Below, in pieces: positions 7,728 through 16,628 of a stretch of 51,921 bases of DNA. The stretch is from CAZUTO01 sp964623085 (GTDB taxonomy: Bacteria; Pseudomonadota; Gammaproteobacteria; Pseudomonadales; GM7GCV1), in contig CAZUTO010000014.1 of NCBI GenBank assembly GCA_964623085.1, forward strand, positions 1 to 51,921. The letters are read 5' to 3'. Numbering within the stretch: position 1 is the stretch's first letter; each line of letters starts with the position of its first letter. The notes under the pieces were generated by a model. It was not told where the DNA came from, ran no database searches, and saw nothing but the letters and a program-made list of their open reading frames with translations. The translations under genes were made by a program, and so were the position numbers.

Positions 7728-9731
7728 TTAATTGGCTTCCTCGTCGAGCTTAGCTAACGCGTCTTTGGCATCATCGAGTTTTTTGGAGAGTTTATCGCGC
7801 CCATTTCTCAACGCTTCAACTATGTCGTCCGGCTCGTCTCCCGCCTTTTCCGCAGCGGCGAGGAGTTTTTGCTCGGATTTTGCCAGGCGCGCATTTAAGG
7901 AGTCGATGGTCGACTGCAGTTTTTCTTTTTCTGACATCTGACCCATTTTTTCTGCACGTTCTTTCGCTTTAGCGATGGCTTCGCTGGCAGCATCCGTAGG
8001 CGCGGCGTCGGCATTTGATGAGGTGCTTTCTGTGCTTAACGGAGCGCCGAGACCTATGAGTTTCTCGTCAATTCCGGCGAGTTTTTGTTCTGTATTCTTG
8101 ATTTGGGCAAGAAATTTGGCTTTCAGTTCGTCTGTTTCCGCATTTAACACTTTGTTTTGCATGCCTTGAATGCGCTCCAAGAAAGTTTGTTTTTGGCGCT
8201 CGAGTTTTGCCCGCGCATCACCTGGATCTTCTTGAGTGCTGGCGATGCGTGCCATGGCTTTGGCGACAATATCGCCTTCACCAGATTGACTCTGTTTGGC
8301 CTTCGCGGCTTCCATACGTGCTTTTCGTTTTGCTTCACGTGCTTCTGCTGCGCGTTCGAGCCTTTCCTTGCGTGCCTCAAACCGTTCACGTGCGACATCG
8401 GCTTGTTGCTTTTCAACCTCTTCGAGGCGTATGTCGCCTTTAGATGCGCGATAATACTGAACCAAGGGAATATGACTTGGGCACACATAGGCGCAGGCGC
8501 CACATTCTATGCAGTCGAATAGGTTGTAGTCATTTAACCGCGCGTGATCGCGGGACTGGGAATACCAGAGTAACTGCTGCGGCAATAAACTAGCAGGGCA
8601 GGCCTCTGCACATTGACCGCAGCGAATACAAGGTTGTGCTGGAGGTGGCTCAGGTAGCTCGTCTTTGGTAGGGGCTAATAAACAATTAGTGATTTTGGTG
8701 ATGGGAACTTCCTTATCCAAAACCGAAAACCCCATCATTGGCCCACCCATAACGACTCGATCAGCTCTTTCTTCGTTGTAACCCACCTGTGCTAGTAATT
8801 CTTTAACGGGCGTGCCAATTCGTACTTTGAGGTTACATTGATTCTCAAGTGCTTCACCGACGAGAGTAGTGATTCTCGAAATCAAAGGTTTGCCTTCGAC
8901 AATGGCTTCCCATGCGGCAACAGCAGTGCCGACATTCTGTAAAACAATTCCGTGGTCAGCAGGTAACCCGCCACTGGGCACTTCTTCGCCCGTTAAAATC
9001 TGAATGAGTTGTTTCTCTCCGCCTGACGGATATTTGGTGGGAAACTCGACGATTTCTACGCGCGTGCCTTCTGCCGCTTTCTTTAGTGCTTTAATGGCGT
9101 CCGGTTTGTTGTCTTCGACACCAATCAAGATGGTCTCAGGTTCGCCGAGCACATAGGCGAGTAACTCTGCTCCCCGCACTACTTGCTCGGGTAGTTCTCG
9201 CATCAGAGTATGATCAGAGGTGATATAGGGTTCGCATTCGGTGCCGTTGAGAATCAGCGTGTTAATTTTGGCTTTTGGTGCCAGTTTAATTGCCGTCGGG
9301 AAACCGGCACCGCCTAGTCCGGCAAGTCCTGCTTCTCTGAGGCGACTAACGATATCGTTGGGATCGATTGTTCGATAGTCTGCCGTTCCACTATAGTCAA
9401 TGTGAGTATCTTGTCCGTCAGACTCAATCTTGATACAGGGTGCCGAAAGCCCTGATGCATGAGGAACCGGATGATTTTCAATGGCGACCACTTTGCCCGA
9501 AATAGACGCATGTACGCCGGCACTAAAATTACCTGCTGGCTCCGCGATCATCTGCCCCGCTTTTACTTGGTCACCGACAGATACTAGGGTTTTTGCTGGC
9601 GCACCTATATGCATACTTAGCGGCAACACAACCTGATCCGGTAGACGCGCATCAGCTAGCGATTCTGTCAGACTTTGCAATTTATTCTCAGGCGGGTGAA
9701 CGCCGCCGGGGATATCCCAAATTTTCCTCAC
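7728..9731 (-). CDS. rnfC: Ion-translocating oxidoreductase complex subunit RnfC
   Basis: Peripheral cytoplasmic subunit that carries the NADH/FMN site and two [4Fe-4S] clusters. 667 residues. An N-terminal GIHPPE-like block (GGVHPPENK) is followed by the Rossmann-like GGAGFPTAIKL (NADH) and the GGEKQLIQ block. Cluster motifs are CIRCGQCAEACP near residue 367 and CIECGACAYVCP near residue 405. From about residue 440 there is a long, highly charged Ala/Lys/Glu/Arg-rich, probably coiled-coil tail of about 225 residues, as in the extended gammaproteobacterial RnfC proteins. It shares ATGA with the rnfB stop. Confidence 0.96.
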   Translation of the reverse strand: MRKIWDIPGGVHPPENKLQSLTESLADARLPDQVVLPLSMHIGAPAKTLVSVGDQVKAGQMIAEPAGNFSAGVHASISGKVVAIENHPVPHASGLSAPCIKIESDGQDTHIDYSGTADYRTIDPNDIVSRLREAGLAGLGGAGFPTAIKLAPKAKINTLILNGTECEPYITSDHTLMRELPEQVVRGAELLAYVLGEPETILIGVEDNKPDAIKALKKAAEGTRVEIVEFPTKYPSGGEKQLIQILTGEEVPSGGLPADHGIVLQNVGTAVAAWEAIVEGKPLISRITTLVGEALENQCNLKVRIGTPVKELLAQVGYNEERADRVVMGGPMMGFSVLDKEVPITKITNCLLAPTKDELPEPPPAQPCIRCGQCAEACPASLLPQQLLWYSQSRDHARLNDYNLFDCIECGACAYVCPSHIPLVQYYRASKGDIRLEEVEKQQADVARERFEARKERLERAAEAREAKRKARMEAAKAKQSQSGEGDIVAKAMARIASTQEDPGDARAKLERQKQTFLERIQGMQNKVLNAETDELKAKFLAQIKNTEQKLAGIDEKLIGLGAPLSTESTSSNADAAPTDAASEAIAKAKERAEKMGQMSEKEKLQSTIDSLNARLAKSEQKLLAAAEKAGDEPDDIVEALRNGRDKLSKKLDDAKDALAKLDEEAN

Positions 9732-10354
9732 GCGGCTGAACTCCGATCCGTGGTAATGATGTCCTTGGGGTTCAGAGAGCGTAGTGTTTCATCAGTATTG
9801 GGTGGCAAATTCCATTTCCAATCTTTGATGGTTTGTTCAACCGGAAGCATGTCGATGCAATCAACGGGGCAGGGTTCAACACAAAGGTCACAGCCTGTGC
9901 ACTCAGTCTTGATGACGGTATGCATTAGCTTTGCTGCACCCAAAATGGCATCCACTGGGCATGCTTGTATGCATTTGGTGCAACCGATGCAGAGATCTTC
10001 ATGAATGTAAGCCACGGTTCGTACTTCTGCTTCGGCACCATGCTCGGCGTCGAGTTCAAGTGGCTCGACATCCAACAGTTCAGCCAGATGCTGAATGGTC
10101 GCTTGTCCGCCAGGAGGGCAGCGGTTTATTTCGGCTTCACCGCCTGCGATCGCGGTGGCGTAAGGTCGGCATCCAGGGTATCCGCATTGCCCACACTGGG
10201 TTTGCGGTAGGAGGTTGTCGACTTGATCAATCAGAGGATCGCCTTCAACTTTGAAGCGCACAGACGCCAGCCCTAGCACTGCACCAAAGGCGATGGCCAG
10301 ACCCACCAGTGCGAGAATGGCGAATATGAGTATGGGGTCGGTGAGAAAGTTCAA
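9728..10354 (-). CDS. rnfB: Ion-translocating oxidoreductase complex subunit RnfB
   Basis: Ferredoxin-like electron-entry subunit, 208 residues. One N-terminal membrane helix (about 7-30) is followed by a four-Cys cluster motif (Cys54, 57, 62 and 79). Two ferredoxin motifs follow (CIGCTKCIQACP and CTGCDLCVEPCP). The only start giving the normal N-terminus is TTG 10354, 24 bases after rnfA. I see no good Shine-Dalgarno before it, so expression may rely on coupling to rnfA. Confidence 0.95.
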   Translation of the reverse strand: MNFLTDPILIFAILALVGLAIAFGAVLGLASVRFKVEGDPLIDQVDNLLPQTQCGQCGYPGCRPYATAIAGGEAEINRCPPGGQATIQHLAELLDVEPLELDAEHGAEAEVRTVAYIHEDLCIGCTKCIQACPVDAILGAAKLMHTVIKTECTGCDLCVEPCPVDCIDMLPVEQTIKDWKWNLPPNTDETLRSLNPKDIITTDRSSAA

Positions 10355-10378
10355 TTGATTAAACCAAGGCGTATATCG

Positions 10379-10960
10379 CTAAACTAAACCGCTAAAGCCC
10401 ATAAACGCGAGAGACATAAGGCCTGCTGTTAGCATACCTATAGCGGCGCCTTTAAATGGCCCTGGAACATCGGCTACCGCAATTCTTTCTCGCATCGCTG
10501 AGAAAAGGACAAGCACCAACGAAAACCCAAGAGCGGCACCAAGTCCATATAGGAACGATTGCATAAAATCATGTGCTTTAGTGGTATTAAGCACTGCTAC
10601 TCCGAGTACGGCGCAATTGGTAGTAATGAGCGGAATATATATCCCAAGTACTCGATACAAAATGGGGCTGGTTTTTTCGATAAACATTTTCGATAACGAC
10701 ACCACTACCGCTATCACCAGAATAAACGAGATAGTGCGCAAAAACTCGATACCCAGAGGAACGAGTACATAGGTCTCTACCAAGTAACTGCAGATAGATG
10801 CCAACGTCAGCACGAAGGTTGTCGCCGCAGACATGCCCACGGCGCTCTCGACTTTTGTCGACACACCCATAAAGGGGCACAGGCCAAGGAACTGAACCAA
10901 AACAAAATTGTTGACCAGTACGGTGCCTACTAGAATCACTAAAAGTTCGTTGATGGACAT
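10379..10960 (-). CDS. rnfA: Ion-translocating oxidoreductase complex subunit RnfA
   Basis: First gene of the rnf operon. Integral inner-membrane subunit of 193 residues with six hydrophobic segments. Family blocks are NNFVLVQFLGLCPFMGVSTK near the N-terminus and YIPLITTNCAVLGVA in the middle. The Cys in each matches the conserved pair that coordinates an intramembrane iron centre with RnfE. It is homologous to rnfE in the same operon, as usual for this complex. Confidence 0.96.
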   Translation of the reverse strand: MSINELLVILVGTVLVNNFVLVQFLGLCPFMGVSTKVESAVGMSAATTFVLTLASICSYLVETYVLVPLGIEFLRTISFILVIAVVVSLSKMFIEKTSPILYRVLGIYIPLITTNCAVLGVAVLNTTKAHDFMQSFLYGLGAALGFSLVLVLFSAMRERIAVADVPGPFKGAAIGMLTAGLMSLAFMGFSGLV

Positions 10961-10970
10961 AGTAAATTAG

Positions 10971-11032
10971 ATAATGGCTGAGCCTGTTGTGAGCGCCATT
11001 ATCCGGCTCGTCCACTCTGCGTTCAAATTATA
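10971..11032 (-). promoter_or_regulatory. Putative rnf promoter -10 and leader hairpin
   Basis: On the minus strand a perfect TATAAT lies at 11027-11032, 67 bases before the rnfA start, but no convincing -35 is present. The leader between them contains an inverted repeat, ataatggc (10971-10978) against gccattat (10995-11002), which could be an operator or an mRNA hairpin. This is inference from pattern only. Confidence 0.35.
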
Positions 11033-11132
11033 AAAAATGATATTTTGATTACCTTTGGTTATATAAGGCCAGTGTCTTATATCCAACGACATATAAAGAG
11101 TGTCGTATTTTTAAGATTAACTGAGCGGCGAT

Positions 11133-13160
11133 TTAGGTGACACGCATTCCCGCTGTGGCACCTTGATCGACATCCAACAGAAATAATTCGTCGCCTTGCG
11201 CTGCGCAAAGCACCATGCCTTCCGAAATGCCGAAGCGCATTTTTCGCGGTTGTAGGTTCGCGACGAGAACGGTCTGTCTGCCTACCAGATCTTGCGGTGC
11301 ATAGGCTGACTTAATGCCAGAGAACACATTACGTGTTTCGCCACCAATATCCAGCGTCAGTTGCAGTAGTTTGTCTGCGCCTTCGACATGATTGGCTTCC
11401 ACGATGGTAGCCACGCGCAGATCCACCTTGGCAAAATCTGGAAACTCAATTTCGTCAGCAATGGGTTCTTCTGCCAAAATGCCTGTTGCAGCCGGCGCTG
11501 TTCGATTAGCTTCAGTAGCGATCTTATTCGCTTCAACCATGGCTTCTACCTTGTCAGTCTCTATGCGTTGCATCAATGGTTTGAACTTCTCTATTTTATG
11601 ATTAAGTAGAGGGGCAGGTGTCTCTCCCCAACTAAGCGAATCATTTAGAAATTTAGATGCATCTTCGGCCATATGCGGGAGAACGGGCTTTAGATAGATC
11701 ATTAGCAGCCTGAACAGATTAATGCCCAGTGAACAAATGGCGATAACGTTTGCAGCGTTTTCGGGATCTTTCGCCAGTTTCCATGGCTCTTTCTCCGCAA
11801 TGTATTCGTTAGCCGAATCCGCGATGGCCATAATGTCGCGGATCGCTTTCCCGTATTCACGAGCTTCAAAGTCTTCCGCAATTTGCTCGCCTTTACTGGC
11901 GGCCTCATTCCAAATTGTTGTTTCGGCGATTTCCGTTGCCAATACACCATCATTAAGCTTGTGGATAAAACCGGCGCAACGGCTGGCGATATTGACCACT
12001 TTGCCGACGAGATCTGAATTAACGCGCGCGACAAAATCTTCCAGATTGAGGTCGATGTCATCCACGCTCGCGCCCAATTTGGCTGCGTAGTAGTAGCGTA
12101 GTGGTTCGGCTTCCAAGTGATTTAGCCAAGTTCGAGCGTTAATAAAGGTACCGCGCGACTTGGACATCTTTGTCCCATTCACGGTGACAAACCCGTGGGC
12201 GAAAATACCATCGGGCTTTCGATAACCGGCTGATTCCAACATCGCTGGCCAGAAGAGGCCGTGGAAGTTGATGATGTCTTTGCCAATAAAGTGATAAAGC
12301 TCGGTGTCAGCCGAAGAATCTGCGCTCCAAAAATCATCAAATTCGAGATCAGTTGATTGTGTTAGATTCTTAAAGCTCGCCATATAGCCTATGGGTGCAT
12401 CGAGCCATACATAGAAATACTTGCCCGGTGCTTCTGGAATCTCAAAACCAAAGTAGGGTGCATCTCGACTAATATCCCAAGCCTGTAAACCCATATCCAG
12501 CCATTCGCTTAGCTTGTTGCTAATTTCTGGTTGCAGGCTGCCGCTCGTGAGCCAATCTCGAAGAAAGGATTCAAAGTGCGGCAGTTCAAAGAAGAAGTGC
12601 TCAGAATCGCGTTGCACAGGTTTGCTGCCGGAAAGTGCCGAAACCGAATCGATAAGATCGTTTGGTGAATAGGTGGCGCCACACTTTTCGCAGTTGTCGC
12701 CATATTGATCAGGTGTTTTACATTTTGGACAGCTACCCTTGATGAACCGATCTGCTAAGAATAGACCTTTCTCTTCGTCATAAGCCTGAGTAATGGTTTT
12801 AGTAGAAATATGTCCATTCGCTTTTAGCTTCAAGTAAATACTCTGAGATAGCGCTTTGTTTTCTTCAGAATGGGTGCTGTGGTAGTTATCGATAGAGATC
12901 AAGAAGTCGGTTAAATCGGCTTCGTGAGATTGTTTGATTCCCTCAATATATTCCTCAGCGGTTATGCCCATTTTATCCGCTTTGAGCATGATGGCGGTGC
13001 CGTGTGCATCGTCGGCACAGACATAGTGGCATTCATTCCCGCGCGCACGTTGAAATCGTACCCAAATATCCGTTTGGACAGCTTCCAGAATATAGCCCAG
13101 ATGCAAAGGTGCGTTGGCATAGGGCAATGCGCTGGTGACCAGAATACGACGCTTTTTCAT
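11133..13160 (-). CDS. metG: Methionyl-tRNA synthetase
   Basis: Charges tRNA-Met for initiation and elongation. 675 residues, the long dimeric type. The class I HIGH signature appears as HLGY (residues about 20-23). A zinc knuckle with two CxxC pairs (CPKC and CEKC) is near residue 145, and the KMSKS loop is in NGTKMSKSRGTF. The last 110 residues form the tRNA-binding EMAP/Trbp domain (FAKVDLRVATIVEANHVEGA, LQPRKMRFGISEGM). It is divergent from mrp, the same pairing seen in E. coli. Confidence 0.97.
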   Translation of the reverse strand: MKKRRILVTSALPYANAPLHLGYILEAVQTDIWVRFQRARGNECHYVCADDAHGTAIMLKADKMGITAEEYIEGIKQSHEADLTDFLISIDNYHSTHSEENKALSQSIYLKLKANGHISTKTITQAYDEEKGLFLADRFIKGSCPKCKTPDQYGDNCEKCGATYSPNDLIDSVSALSGSKPVQRDSEHFFFELPHFESFLRDWLTSGSLQPEISNKLSEWLDMGLQAWDISRDAPYFGFEIPEAPGKYFYVWLDAPIGYMASFKNLTQSTDLEFDDFWSADSSADTELYHFIGKDIINFHGLFWPAMLESAGYRKPDGIFAHGFVTVNGTKMSKSRGTFINARTWLNHLEAEPLRYYYAAKLGASVDDIDLNLEDFVARVNSDLVGKVVNIASRCAGFIHKLNDGVLATEIAETTIWNEAASKGEQIAEDFEAREYGKAIRDIMAIADSANEYIAEKEPWKLAKDPENAANVIAICSLGINLFRLLMIYLKPVLPHMAEDASKFLNDSLSWGETPAPLLNHKIEKFKPLMQRIETDKVEAMVEANKIATEANRTAPAATGILAEEPIADEIEFPDFAKVDLRVATIVEANHVEGADKLLQLTLDIGGETRNVFSGIKSAYAPQDLVGRQTVLVANLQPRKMRFGISEGMVLCAAQGDELFLLDVDQGATAGMRVT

Positions 13161-13224
13161 TGTCAGGGAGGCTTTCCTATTTGTTAAAGGGCTGCTCTAT
13201 TTAACTAGTGTTAAATCGCGCGCG

Positions 13225-13230
13225 ATTATA
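13225..13230 (-). promoter_or_regulatory. Putative metG promoter -10
   Basis: A perfect TATAAT on the minus strand, 65 bases before the metG start. The -35 region is poor. It lies in the 474-base divergent region between metG and mrp. Confidence 0.4.
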
Positions 13231-13498
13231 GCAGTTTGGAACATGAAATACTTATTGAAAAAACAACGGCCAACATCGGAGATTGGCTCGCCCAGAAAGT
13301 ATTCGTTGCGGAAAATATTTTTAATTAAACTCGCGATCGATAGAATCGAACCAGATATGGAGCTATGTAATTTACGCGTAATGCTCGTTTAATTTATGCG
13401 CCGACATACGGGAGTATATTGCCTTCATAAGTTGCTTAGTTGTAAACGCATCTTCTGCTGTCCAAACCGACAGCACTCTTAATACGGCGTAAACTTTT

Positions 13499-13521
13499 GC
13501 TCCCGCAAGGGAGCTTTTTTT
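13499..13521 (+). terminator. Intrinsic terminator upstream of mrp with no gene in front of it
   Basis: A GC-rich stem, gctccc (13499-13504) against gggagc (13509-13514), has a GCAA tetraloop and seven Ts directly after it: a textbook plus-strand terminator. No plus-strand protein gene ends here, as metG runs the other way and starts at 13160. It must therefore end a small RNA, an upstream leader or an attenuated transcript. The rest of 13161-13634 holds candidate -10 boxes but no supported gene. Confidence 0.85.
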
Positions 13522-13577
13522 GCCTTGAACCTTCGTTCATTTGATCAAACCACCCACACAGAAATAACAGCTTAGTC

Positions 13578-13583
13578 TATAAT
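13578..13583 (+). promoter_or_regulatory. Putative mrp promoter -10
   Basis: A perfect TATAAT 52 bases before the mrp start and just downstream of the orphan terminator. No good -35 lies at the normal spacing. Confidence 0.4.
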
Positions 13584-13634
13584 GCGCCGACTTTAACGCC
13601 GCGAATGCCGCGATTTTTAGGGCACTAAAATAAC

Positions 13635-14465
13635 ATGGCCGAACAACAGACTTCTATTCTCCCCGGTGTGAAACACCTCATCGCAATCGCTTCTGGAAAA
13701 GGTGGGGTCGGAAAATCTACCACTTCCGTTAATCTCGCGCTCGCATTGAGTAAGCAAGGAAAAACGGTTGGACTTTTGGATGCCGATATATACGGCCCAA
13801 GTATTCCTACTATGTTGGGAATTGCAGAAGGAACGCGCCCAGAAGTGAGCGAGGGTAATCGGCTGATTCCAATCGAAGCGTATGGACTACAAACTATTTC
13901 TATGGGGAATCTCACCACTGACGATACACCGGTGGTATGGCGAGGTCCGATGGCTAGTGGCGCGTTGGTACAAATACTGACCGAAACACTCTGGCACGAG
14001 GTCGATGTGTTGGTCGTCGATTTACCGCCCGGTACTGGTGATATCCAACTTACGCTTGCTCAAAAGGCGCCAGTCGCGGGTGCGGTCGTAGTGACGACAC
14101 CGCAAGACATTGCCCTGAAAGATGCGGTAAAGGCAGTGGAGATGTTTAGCAAAGTGTCGATCCCGTTGCTGGGAGTAGTTGAAAATATGGCGGTGCATGT
14201 ATGTTCTCAATGCGACCATTCAGAGCATATATTTGGCCAGGGTGGTGCAGAGTTGATGGCAGATAAATACGCCGTTGATCTGCTTGGGTCTATGCCAATA
14301 GATAAACGAATTCGGGAAGACTTGGACGATGGGATTCCTACATTGGTCAAATCACCAGACGGTGATATCGCATCAAATTATCATGCTATTGCGAAGCAAG
14401 TGTTAGAAAAATTGGAGAGTGACGATCTCACTCAGTCGAGCCCCGAAATTATAATTGAGCAGTGA
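13635..14465 (+). CDS. apbC: Mrp/ApbC P-loop iron-sulfur carrier ATPase, short form
   Basis: Scaffold/carrier that delivers Fe-S clusters to target proteins. The deviant Walker A GKGGVGKST is at 21-29. The switch blocks LLDADIYGPSIP and DLPPGTGD are present, as is the cluster-binding CxxC pair Cys190/Cys193 (VCSQC). At 276 residues it lacks the N-terminal DUF59/MIP18 domain found in E. coli Mrp (369 residues), starting directly with the ATPase core as in archaeal and many bacterial short Mrp proteins. Its position opposite metG and upstream of dcd matches many gammaproteobacteria. Confidence 0.93.
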   Translation: MAEQQTSILPGVKHLIAIASGKGGVGKSTTSVNLALALSKQGKTVGLLDADIYGPSIPTMLGIAEGTRPEVSEGNRLIPIEAYGLQTISMGNLTTDDTPVVWRGPMASGALVQILTETLWHEVDVLVVDLPPGTGDIQLTLAQKAPVAGAVVVTTPQDIALKDAVKAVEMFSKVSIPLLGVVENMAVHVCSQCDHSEHIFGQGGAELMADKYAVDLLGSMPIDKRIREDLDDGIPTLVKSPDGDIASNYHAIAKQVLEKLESDDLTQSSPEIIIEQ

Positions 14466-14515
14466 GCTGAATCGATTCGGCAGAGCCGGTTAACTCGAAA
14501 TTAGAGAATCAATGA

Positions 14516-15082
14516 ATGAGTATTAAGTCAGACAAATGGATTCGCCGAATGGTGAGTGAGACTGCAATGATCGAGCCGTTTGAGAGTGGACAGGTAAGGG
14601 AAGCAAACGGTAGTAAAATTGTCTCCTACGGTACGTCTAGCTACGGCTATGACGTGCGGTGCTCTGATGAGTTTAAGATTTTTACGAACGTGAATTCTGC
14701 GACCATTGACCCTAAGCAGTTTGATGAGGGTAGCTTTGTCGACTTCAAAGGTGATTGTTGCATTATTCCCCCCAATTCTTTCGCGCTGGCCAGAACGGTT
14801 GAATACTTTCGTATTCCTCGCTCTGTGCTGACGGTCTGTTTGGGTAAATCCACTTATGCTCGCTGCGGAATTATTGTCAATGTCACGCCGTTAGAGCCGG
14901 AGTGGGAAGGGCATGTGACGCTTGAGTTTTCGAACACGACGACGCTGCCGGCAAAAATATACGCCAATGAAGGTGTTGCGCAGATGCTGTTTTTCGAATC
15001 AGATGAAATTTGCGAAACCTCCTATGCTGATAGAGGCGGAAAATACCAAGGGCAGACGGGCGTTACACTACCAAAAACCTGA
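14516..15082 (+). CDS. dcd: dCTP deaminase
   Basis: Converts dCTP to dUTP for thymidylate synthesis. 188 residues. Blocks include SYGYDVR, the nucleotide-binding GKSTYARCG, the active-site region NVTPLEPEWEGHVTLEFSN with the catalytic Glu, and the C-terminal YQGQTGVTLPK lid that closes over the substrate. The start is ATG 14516, 50 bases after mrp, with only a weak Shine-Dalgarno. It may be co-transcribed with mrp. Confidence 0.96.
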   Translation: MSIKSDKWIRRMVSETAMIEPFESGQVREANGSKIVSYGTSSYGYDVRCSDEFKIFTNVNSATIDPKQFDEGSFVDFKGDCCIIPPNSFALARTVEYFRIPRSVLTVCLGKSTYARCGIIVNVTPLEPEWEGHVTLEFSNTTTLPAKIYANEGVAQMLFFESDEICETSYADRGGKYQGQTGVTLPKT

Positions 15083-15139
15083 GTTGAATCTTTTGTTTAG
15101 TGCTGACGGTACTGAGTAATCGACAGACTCTTGGTCCGG

Positions 15140-15850
15140 CTAGTCAAACTCGCCTTTTAACGTCATGAAGTAGTTGCTCCCATCCTCATCAGTATGGGTG
15201 ACTTTTATCAGTTCGTAGTTGTGATCAGGCGCGAACCAGATCAACGTCTCTTTGTCATCGTCCTCTTCATTAATACGTTTCATTTTTATCGCAGTAACTT
15301 CGTCGTCTACCAACTCGAGTTGCTCATGATCGATAATGCCAAAGATATATGTTTTGATTCGTCCGCGATCAACAAATTGATAGGTGGGTTCGGTGATCCC
15401 CGCTGCAAGGTCTGGTGTCATTAGCAAACGATACAGCGCGCGATCTAAAAAACCCGGTTGGATGTCAGCGGTGCGTATCGTATTGCCCTTAGTGTAGGTT
15501 GCTTGAAGGCTTTCCCAGTCAAACACTGTAATTTCCTTCCGAGCGATGCCGAATATTTTGCTAATGACACTATGTTCTAGAGGGAAGATTTGACCTTGTT
15601 CGTCTACTCTGAAGATACTTTTCTCTTCATATCGGGCAACAATCTTTCTTGCGTTAAGTCGAAGCTCATAGGTGCCGTCTTCGAGTTGCTGCAAGGTACG
15701 ATGAGCAGATACATTGAAACCAGCAAGCTTGGCGCTAAACACCTGCTCAAAGGGTTCCAGTGCATCAAGATAATTTTGTCCCTGCGCACGAGCTGCGTGT
15801 GCGTTTAAAAAAACAAAAAAAATGAAAGCTGTGACTAGTAGTTGCTTCAT
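15140..15850 (-). CDS. Exported DUF3108 family protein
   Basis: 236 residues. A signal peptide (about 1-22, cleavage after an AxA-like ARA) is followed by a beta-rich periplasmic domain. The pattern matches DUF3108: an early YELRLNARKIVARYEEKS block, a central TPDLAAG, and a late TLIWFAPDHNYELIKVTH. Its function is not established in the family. In gammaproteobacteria it commonly lies beside purN, as here, where it is 110 bases downstream. Confidence 0.85.
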   Translation of the reverse strand: MKQLLVTAFIFFVFLNAHAARAQGQNYLDALEPFEQVFSAKLAGFNVSAHRTLQQLEDGTYELRLNARKIVARYEEKSIFRVDEQGQIFPLEHSVISKIFGIARKEITVFDWESLQATYTKGNTIRTADIQPGFLDRALYRLLMTPDLAAGITEPTYQFVDRGRIKTYIFGIIDHEQLELVDDEVTAIKMKRINEEDDDKETLIWFAPDHNYELIKVTHTDEDGSNYFMTLKGEFD

Positions 15851-15960
15851 GTCGTTTTAGCTCAGAAAAGGAGTCACTTTTTATTAGAGTGACAATTATA
15901 CAGGCAGTTCACTGTTAAATTGTTTGAGCCTTTTGTTGAGCGATATGTTTAGAGCGTTAC

Positions 15961-16626
15961 TTAGCCCTGCTGAGAATACTGATAGCCGCTTTTACTTAAT
16001 AGCTTTGAGTTATATTCCACCCCGTTTTCCAACAGTTTGATACGCCCATTCAAATACCAAGCCGCAGCTATGGGGTATATGTGGTGTTCAATTTGTGTTT
16101 GAACTCGACTAGCTAGAGAGGATTCATCATCTCCGGATTCGATGGGGATAGCGCCCTGAATAATAATTGGCCCACCGTCTAATTCTTCCGTCACATAGTG
16201 CACAGTGGCACCGTGCTCAGAATCATGGTTTTCTAGCGCGCGTCTATGTGTGTGAAGGCCGGGATATTTAGGCAGTAGAGAAGGATGAATATTGAGAAGT
16301 TTGCCTTTAAATTGCGCGACAAATTCTGGTGTGAGTATGCGCATGAAACCAGCAAGCAGAATCAGATCTGGAGAAAAGCTATGAATAAGCGTTGCTAATG
16401 ATTGATCGTAACTGGATCGTGATTCGTATTCTCGATGATCTAGAACGGCGGTGGTTATCCCTGCGTTTTCCGCGCGGATCAGTCCATAGGCGTCTGAATT
16501 GTTGCTAATAACACCAGAGATCTTTCCTGGGATATCCTTGTTGGCACAGCCGTCGATGATCGCTTGGAGGTTAGAGCCACCGCCGGATATCACCACGACG
16601 ATTCGGCCTAGCGAAGCCTCAGTCAT
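15961..16626 (-). CDS. purN: Phosphoribosylglycinamide formyltransferase
   Basis: Third step of purine synthesis: transfers formyl from 10-formyl-THF to GAR. 221 residues. The phosphate-binding loop is SGGGSNLQAII. The catalytic triad is Asn112 and His114 (NIHPSLLP) and Asp150 (ELDGGPI). It starts two bases after purM, forming the usual purMN operon. Confidence 0.97.
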   Translation of the reverse strand: MTEASLGRIVVVISGGGSNLQAIIDGCANKDIPGKISGVISNNSDAYGLIRAENAGITTAVLDHREYESRSSYDQSLATLIHSFSPDLILLAGFMRILTPEFVAQFKGKLLNIHPSLLPKYPGLHTHRRALENHDSEHGATVHYVTEELDGGPIIIQGAIPIESGDDESSLASRVQTQIEHHIYPIAAAWYLNGRIKLLENGVEYNSKLLSKSGYQYSQQG

Positions 16627-16628
16627 GC

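Noticed and set aside
8157..8522. Antisense frame opposite rnfC
   Set aside because: Mirror of the cysteine-rich and Lys/Ala-rich rnfC coding sequence; no independent support.
11061..11120. acgaca/tgtcgt hairpin as a metG terminator
   Set aside because: Short AT-rich stem with no T-tract in the metG direction.
13135..13392. 85-codon plus-strand frame starting inside metG
   Set aside because: Begins antisense to metG, has no ribosome-binding site and looks like random translation of AT-rich DNA.
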